Part shown: one piece after another, positions 59,703 to 64,000 of the stretch
How the letters are laid out: every line of letters begins with the position of its first letter
Position numbering within the stretch: the first letter of the stretch is position 1
DNA from: Flavobacterium sp. JAS
GTDB lineage: Bacteria; Bacteroidota; Bacteroidia; Flavobacteriales; Flavobacteriaceae
Reading direction: 5' to 3'
Length of the DNA stretch: 64,000 nucleotides
Assembly: GCF_020991455.1 (NCBI RefSeq)
Contig: NZ_JAJMOX010000001.1
Location: forward strand, 1 to 64,000
Notes under the pieces: generated by a model
Told to the model about the DNA's origin: nothing
The model's input: only the letters and a program-made list of their open reading frames with translations
Databases searched by the model: none
Program-made: the position numbers and the translations under genes

Positions 59703-62279
59703 ATGAAAATTTTCTACAGCTTTCTTTGTTTTTTTGTCCTCATTACAACTGTTTTCTCTCAAGCTAAACAAAAAGAAAATTTGGTTTTAGATAACGGTGT
59801 TTCAGAACAATTGGCGCGTTTTCGAAAACATCAAATCTCTAATGTAACTTATGGGCTTTCGTTTGAAATTCCGACAGAGAAACAACAAGATATTAATTCG
59901 AATCTTAATTTGAATTTGACAATATCTGATTTGAGCGAGCCTCTATATTTAGATTTTAAAGAGAAAACTCAAAACATAAAAGCAATAGAAAGTAACGGAA
60001 AAAGCATCGCAATTGTTCCTGAAAAAGGACATATTGTAATTGCTCCATCAGCTTTAGTTTTGGGCGATAATACAATTACAATTGCTTTTATAGCAGGTAA
60101 TTTATCTTTAAATAGAAATGACGATTTCTTATATACTTTATTAGTTCCTGATCGTGCGAGTACTCTGTTTCCGTGTTTTGATCAGCCGGATATCAAAGCA
60201 ACTTATAAATTGAGTTTGACAGTTCCAAAAGATTGGTCTGTTTTGGCTGGTGCCGATGTGAAAGAGAAAGTAGAAAAAGGTGATTTTATAGCCTATACTT
60301 TTAAAGAATCGGATAAAATGAGTACGTATTTGTTCTCGTTTGTTGCCGGAAAATTTAAAAGCATAACAGAGAAACCAGGAAATCTCGAAATGACGATGTT
60401 GTATCGAGAAAACAATCCGGAGAAGATACAAGTAAGTACAGATACAATCTTCAAGTTACACCAACAATCGTTGGACTTTTTAGAAAAATATACCAATTAT
60501 CCTTTTCCTTTTCAGAAGTTGGATTTTGCTTCAATTCCCGTTTTTCAATATGGCGGAATGGAACATGTTGGCGCAATTCAGTATAAAGAATCGAGCTTGT
60601 TTCTGGATAACAGTGCCACAGATAGTGAGAAACTTGATCGTGCGAAATTAATTGCACATGAAACTTCGCACATGTGGTTTGGCGATTTAGTGACTATGAA
60701 ATGGTTTGATGATGTGTGGATGAAAGAAGTGTTTGCGAATTTTATGGCAGACAAAATCATGAATCCAATTTTCCCGAAAATTAATCACAATTTACAGTTT
60801 TTTGCGGCACATTATGCAAACGCTTACGCGGAAGATCGTTCGTTGGGCACACATCCCATAAAGCAAAATTTAGCCAATTTGAAAGATGCAGGTTCGCTTT
60901 ACGGAAGTATTATTTACAACAAAGCGCCCATTATGATGCGTCAATTAGAAGCTTCGATGGGAAAGGAAGCTTTTCAGAAAGGAATTGAAAAATACATTAA
61001 AAAATACGCCAACAATAATGCTGATTGGAATAATCTGGTAGAAATTCTCGATGCCGAAACGCCGCTCGACATTCAAAAATGGAGCTCGGTTTGGGTAAAT
61101 AAATATGGAAGAGCGATTTTTAATGATCAGATAAAATACGATGCTCAAAACCGAATTTCATCGTTTGAAATTTGGCAGGAGGCAGAGGGTAAATCAGATA
61201 ATATCTGGCCTCAGGTTTTTCAGATTGGTTTGGTTTATTCGGATAATGTAAAGGTTATTGATGTTACTATTAAAGATAGAAGTCTTTCTTTAAAAGAAGC
61301 AATTGGACTTGAGAAGCCTTTAAATATCATTTACAATTATAATGGTTTTGGATATGGAGTTTTTCCGCTTGACGGGAATAATTTAAATTCTATTTCGAGT
61401 TTGAAAGATGAGGTTGCAAGGGCATCGGCTTACAGCAATCTTTATGAAAATATGTTGATTGGAAATGTTTCTCCGGATAAAGCTTTTGATTGTTTTACAA
61501 AAGGAATTCAGACCGAACAAAACGAATTAGTTTTAAAAATAATTACAAATCAAACCAGTGCTGTTTTTTGGAAATTCCTGACTGAAAAACAACAAAATGA
61601 AGCACAAAAGCAACTTTCGGATGTTTTGTATGCACGTTTACAAGTTGATTTACCAAGTAATATCAAAAAGACATTATTCAATTTATTTAGTTCAATCGCG
61701 TATTCAGATTCGGCGAAAGCCAAATTATATCAGATTTGGAATAAAGAAATCACAATTTCGGGTTTGAAATTAAACGAAGACGATTATACTAATATCGCCA
61801 TGAATCTTGCAATTTTCAAACATGAAAAAGCAGATGAAATTCTAAATAAAACCAGAACGACAATCACAAATCCTGACAAACAAAAGCGATTTGAATTCTT
61901 GCTTCCATCTTTATCAAAAGACGAATCTGTTCGTAATGCTTTTATGGAATCTTTAAAAGACGATAAAAACCGGGAAAAAGAAGCTTGGGTTTCTGTGGGA
62001 CTGGCAAATTTTCATCATCCATTACGTCAGGAAAGTGCTCAAAAGTATATTAGATTTTCATTAGATTTGGTAGATGAAATTCAGCGTACGGGAGATATTT
62101 TCTTTCCGAAGGATTGGCTTAGTAATACCGTTGGAAAATATTCATCGAAATATGCTTTTGATGAAGTACAGCGATTCTTAAAAGAAAACCCTAATTTTAG
62201 TCCGATATTAAAACGAAAATTATTTCAGGCAACAGATGCTTTATATCGGGCACAAAATATTAAAAAAGAAACCGAATGA
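59703..62279 (+). CDS. M1-family aminopeptidase, exported
   Basis: An 858-residue zinc peptidase. The signal peptide is MKIFYSFLCFFVLITTVFSQ (ATG at 59703; an upstream TTG at 59649 lies in repeat sequence). The catalytic core has FDQPDIKATYKLSL, the substrate motif GGMEH in place of the usual GAMEN, and the zinc site HETSH (His319, Glu320, His323) with the third ligand Glu342. That is exactly HExxH-x18-E. An ERAP1-C-like helical domain makes the C-terminal third. It would trim N-terminal residues of peptides in the periplasm. Its TGA overlaps the ATG of the next gene. Confidence 0.93.
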   Translation: MKIFYSFLCFFVLITTVFSQAKQKENLVLDNGVSEQLARFRKHQISNVTYGLSFEIPTEKQQDINSNLNLNLTISDLSEPLYLDFKEKTQNIKAIESNGKSIAIVPEKGHIVIAPSALVLGDNTITIAFIAGNLSLNRNDDFLYTLLVPDRASTLFPCFDQPDIKATYKLSLTVPKDWSVLAGADVKEKVEKGDFIAYTFKESDKMSTYLFSFVAGKFKSITEKPGNLEMTMLYRENNPEKIQVSTDTIFKLHQQSLDFLEKYTNYPFPFQKLDFASIPVFQYGGMEHVGAIQYKESSLFLDNSATDSEKLDRAKLIAHETSHMWFGDLVTMKWFDDVWMKEVFANFMADKIMNPIFPKINHNLQFFAAHYANAYAEDRSLGTHPIKQNLANLKDAGSLYGSIIYNKAPIMMRQLEASMGKEAFQKGIEKYIKKYANNNADWNNLVEILDAETPLDIQKWSSVWVNKYGRAIFNDQIKYDAQNRISSFEIWQEAEGKSDNIWPQVFQIGLVYSDNVKVIDVTIKDRSLSLKEAIGLEKPLNIIYNYNGFGYGVFPLDGNNLNSISSLKDEVARASAYSNLYENMLIGNVSPDKAFDCFTKGIQTEQNELVLKIITNQTSAVFWKFLTEKQQNEAQKQLSDVLYARLQVDLPSNIKKTLFNLFSSIAYSDSAKAKLYQIWNKEITISGLKLNEDDYTNIAMNLAIFKHEKADEILNKTRTTITNPDKQKRFEFLLPSLSKDESVRNAFMESLKDDKNREKEAWVSVGLANFHHPLRQESAQKYIRFSLDLVDEIQRTGDIFFPKDWLSNTVGKYSSKYAFDEVQRFLKENPNFSPILKRKLFQATDALYRAQNIKKETE

Positions 62280-63202
62280 AAATTGAAACGGAAATAGAGA
62301 AGGTCTCCAGTTTTCAGCATCTCGAAATGCTGGCAAATCAGGTTGTAGAAGGTTTTATATCCGGAATGCACAAAAGTCCGTTTCATGGATTTTCTGCCGA
62401 ATTTGCCGAGCATAAAGTCTATAATGCCGGAGAAAGTACCAAACATATCGACTGGAAATTATTTGCCAAAACAGATCGTTTGTACACCAAACGTTTTGAG
62501 GAAGAAACTAATTTACGCTGCCATCTTATTGTCGATAATTCGTCTTCAATGCATTATCCTGAACTAAAATCGAATCAGCCTTTTTATGAAAAGAAGATTG
62601 GTTTTGCGGTTCTGGCATCGGCAGTTTTAATGAATATCTTAAAGAAACAGCGCGATGCCGTGGGGTTAAGTGTTTTCTCAGACAGTTATGAATATTATGC
62701 TCCGGAGAAAGGAAGCGATCGCCATCATAGAATGCTTTTGAACAAGCTCGAAGAATTATTACAGCAGCCAAAAGTTAAGAAGAGCACAGATACGATTACC
62801 TATTTGCATCAAATAGCAGAGAAAATGCATCGTCGTTCGATGATTATTTTGTTTACCGATATGTTTCAGTCAGAAGATGATGAAAAGCTGTTTAATGCTT
62901 TGCAACACTTAAAGCACAACAAACATAAAGTAGTTTTGTTTCATGTTGTAGATGATAAAACCGAGCTTAAATTTGATTTTGATAATGCACCGCGAAAGTT
63001 TATTGACTTAGAATCTGGAGAAGAAGTATCGATTTTTGCCGACAATGTAAAAGTAGAATATGAAAAAAGGGCAGAGGAATACTTTAAAAAACTGTCTTTG
63101 ACTTGTGCAAAGAACCAAATTAAGTATGTTCCGGTGAATGTTGGTGATAATTTTGAAAAAATATTGACTACATATTTAGTTGAAAAACAAAACTTTGGCT
63201 AA
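62276..63202 (+). CDS. DUF58/von Willebrand A-like protein
   Basis: A 308-residue cytoplasmic protein of the DUF58 family. GFSAEFAEHKVYNAGESTKH is the usual N-terminal block. A vWA-like domain follows with MIDAS-type IVDNSSSMHYPE and a later MIILFTDMFQSEDDEK. In many genomes DUF58 genes sit with MoxR ATPases. Here the gene overlaps the M1 peptidase gene by four bases (ATGA, 62276-62279), so the two are translationally coupled. No MoxR gene is in the window. Role unknown, possibly protein quality control. Confidence 0.9.
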   Translation: MKIETEIEKVSSFQHLEMLANQVVEGFISGMHKSPFHGFSAEFAEHKVYNAGESTKHIDWKLFAKTDRLYTKRFEEETNLRCHLIVDNSSSMHYPELKSNQPFYEKKIGFAVLASAVLMNILKKQRDAVGLSVFSDSYEYYAPEKGSDRHHRMLLNKLEELLQQPKVKKSTDTITYLHQIAEKMHRRSMIILFTDMFQSEDDEKLFNALQHLKHNKHKVVLFHVVDDKTELKFDFDNAPRKFIDLESGEEVSIFADNVKVEYEKRAEEYFKKLSLTCAKNQIKYVPVNVGDNFEKILTTYLVEKQNFG

Positions 63203-63240
63203 TAAATTAAAAATATATTTAATTTTTTTTAGCAAAACAC

Positions 63241-63270
63241 TTGCAGAAACGAAATTCTGTACTATCTTTG
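63241..63270 (+). promoter_or_regulatory. tRNA-Asp promoter 1 (TTG-N19-TATCTTTG)
   Basis: TTG at 63241-63243, 19 bases, TATCTTTG at 63263-63270. Start expected near 63277, about 12 bases before the tRNA. Confidence 0.85.
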
Positions 63271-63288
63271 CAACCGCAATAACGCAGA

Positions 63289-63362
63289 GGTTTGGTAGTT
63301 CAGTTGGTTAGAATACATGCCTGTCACGCATGGGGTCGCGGGTTCGAGTCCCGTCCAGACCG
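63289..63362 (+). tRNA. tRNA-Asp (anticodon GTC), copy 1
   Basis: A 74-base tRNA with 7-bp acceptor stem GGTTTGG/CCAGACC (one G-U), D-stem region TTCAGTTGGTTAGAA, anticodon GTC in CCTGTCACG and T-loop GGTTCGAGTCC. G73 is at 63362. CCA is not encoded (CAA follows). The sequence is identical to the second copy. Confidence 0.97.
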
Positions 63363-63372
63363 CAATATTGGG

Positions 63373-63402
63373 AAAAGCCTTTCTGTTAAGAAAGGCTTTT
63401 TT
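63373..63402 (+). terminator. Terminator after tRNA-Asp copy 1
   Basis: AAAAGCCTTTCT (63373-63384) and AGAAAGGCTTTT (63389-63400) form a perfect 12-bp stem with a GTTA loop, then TT. Confidence 0.93.
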
Positions 63403-63438
63403 GCCCAAAAACGGTATCTAAGATTAGTTGTGTTGTTT

Positions 63439-63516
63439 GCTACGACTTTGTAACTCGTAGCTGGTTTAGTAGTTAGACCAATGAAAAGCTTTCCACTTTT
63501 GTGGATGGCTTTTTTG
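63439..63516 (+). other. Further hairpins between the tRNA copies
   Basis: GCTACGA (63439-63445) pairs with TCGTAGC (63455-63461). AAAAGCTTTCCAC (near 63483) pairs imperfectly with GTGGATGGCTTTT and is followed by T; this second hairpin looks like a degenerate terminator. Confidence 0.5.
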
Positions 63517-63533
63517 ATTTAGGACACTTTTGA

Positions 63534-63763
63534 TTTAACCGCAAAGAGCGCTAAGATTTACGCAAAGTTCGCAAAGTTTTTTTTAAGCTTTGCGGACTTT
63601 TTGTTTTTACTTATATTTTTTAACCGAAAAGGTCACAAAGATTTTACTTTATATTAGGTTGAGAAAATACAAAGTTCACAAAGTTGGTTCAATACACAGC
63701 TTTGTGAACTTTGCGTTTTTAGAACTAATTATGCATACAAACTTTGCGAACTTTGCGGTTAAA
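63534..63763. repeat. Large CGCAAAG-family inverted repeat with an inner perfect stem
   Basis: TTTAACCGCAAAG (from 63534) is answered by AACTTTGCGGTTAAA ending at 63763. An inner perfect 14-bp stem CAAAGTTCACAAAG (63670-63683) / CTTTGTGAACTTTG (63700-63713) lies within. The small open frame across this region has no coding character. Confidence 0.8.
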
Positions 63764-63879
63764 TTCGACTTTTTAGCTTTTTATATCTGGAATTTGGTCC
63801 CGAAGCGTCGGGATTTAGGTTTGGAATTTATTTAAAATCAGTTCGTTAAAAATATTTCAATTTTTATTCGCAAAAACCC

Positions 63880-63909
63880 TTGCAGAATCCAACTTCTGTT
63901 GTATTTTTG
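63880..63909 (+). promoter_or_regulatory. tRNA-Asp promoter 2 (TTG-N19-TATTTTTG)
   Basis: TTG at 63880-63882, 19 bases, TATTTTTG at 63902-63909. The flanks AACCCTTGCAGAA and CACAATAACGCAG are shared with promoter 1. Confidence 0.85.
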
Positions 63910-63928
63910 CACTCACAATAACGCAGTT

Positions 63929-64000
63929 GGTTTGGTAGTTCAGTTGGTTAGAATACATGCCTGTCACGCATGGGGTCGCGGGTTCGAGTCCCGTCCAGAC
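63929..64000 (+). tRNA. tRNA-Asp (anticodon GTC), copy 2, cut by window end
   Basis: The 72 bases present are identical to copy 1; the last two bases (C72 and G73) lie beyond the window. About 640 bases from copy 1, with matching promoter architecture. Confidence 0.95.

Noticed and set aside
63590..63835. Open frame of 81 codons between the tRNA-Asp copies
   Set aside because: It runs across CGCAAAG-family inverted repeats, has repeat-derived residues (FANFA, FVNFA) and no promoter or family resemblance.
1..64000. CRISPR array, insertion sequence, prophage or integrated element
   Set aside because: No regularly spaced direct repeats, transposase, integrase or phage structural genes are seen; the repeats present are intergenic palindromes.

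Overview
The window looks like chromosomal DNA of a Flavobacterium-type member of the Bacteroidota. The evidence is AT-rich sequence, genes without Shine-Dalgarno sites, Bacteroidota promoters (TTG, 19 bases, TAnnTTTG; clearest before leuC, asd and both tRNA-Asp genes), and lineage-typical genes: a MurF-Alr fusion, a SusC/ZnuD-like TonB receptor, a long-tailed S16 and an RRM protein with a glycine-rich tail. I see no transposase, integrase, phage gene, rRNA or CRISPR array. Most of the window is housekeeping or ordinary accessory chromosome.

Layout. 1-5 kb: tail of a HlyD-type secretion protein, S41 peptidase, trmN6, the rpsP-rimM pair, a lipoprotein and an RRM protein. 5-11 kb: leucine operon leuC-leuD-methyltransferase-LeuA-like-leuB (minus strand, promoter at 10941-10970). 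11.5-17 kb: a DnaE carrying its own N-terminal exonuclease, and an outer-membrane barrel. 17-25 kb: Gfo/Idh/MocA oxidoreductase, S9 prolyl oligopeptidase, a ZnuD-like TonB receptor with a small His/Cys protein, a second barrel and a PAP2-like membrane protein. 25-30 kb: murF-alr, mscL and asd (cell wall, osmotic safety valve, diaminopimelate/lysine branch). 29.7-30.6 kb: two immunity-type genes (Imm22-like, SUKH). 30.7-33.3 kb: ferredoxin, NifU-like and Mrp/ApbC iron-sulfur genes. 33.7-35.4 kb: L,D-transpeptidase. 35.5-43.2 kb: a MacB-like tripartite efflux operon divergent from a sigma-54 response regulator and histidine kinase. 43.3-51.4 kb: alkyltransferase-like protein, LysE, trmB, amt, a SnoaL-like protein, a repeat lipoprotein, an exported WrbA-RidA fusion, an SDR protein and an HPF-like protein. 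51.6-55.9 kb: the most defence-like region, NUDIX + PLD/SF2 helicase + zinc ribbon. 56.4-63.2 kb: AsmA, thioredoxin, M1 aminopeptidase and DUF58. 63.2-64 kb: two tRNA-Asp genes, the second cut by the window end.

The strongest unexplained structure is between the genes. Many intergenic gaps hold a long inverted repeat, and these fall into at least ten sequence families (for example arms built on CCACGAATT, CACGCAGATTT, CGCAAAGTTCGCAAAG, TTTGTCAAAGTTT, GTCATCCCGAGGAACG and TCCCGATAGCTATCGGGA). Some are nested inside one another. Several sit inside apparent operons, so they are not simply end-of-operon terminators. The best candidates for a system worth study are the NUDIX-helicase-zinc-ribbon cassette, the sigma-54 circuit with tandem palindromic operators at 40247-40284, and the palindrome families. 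Everything here comes from reading the sequence; no database search was possible.
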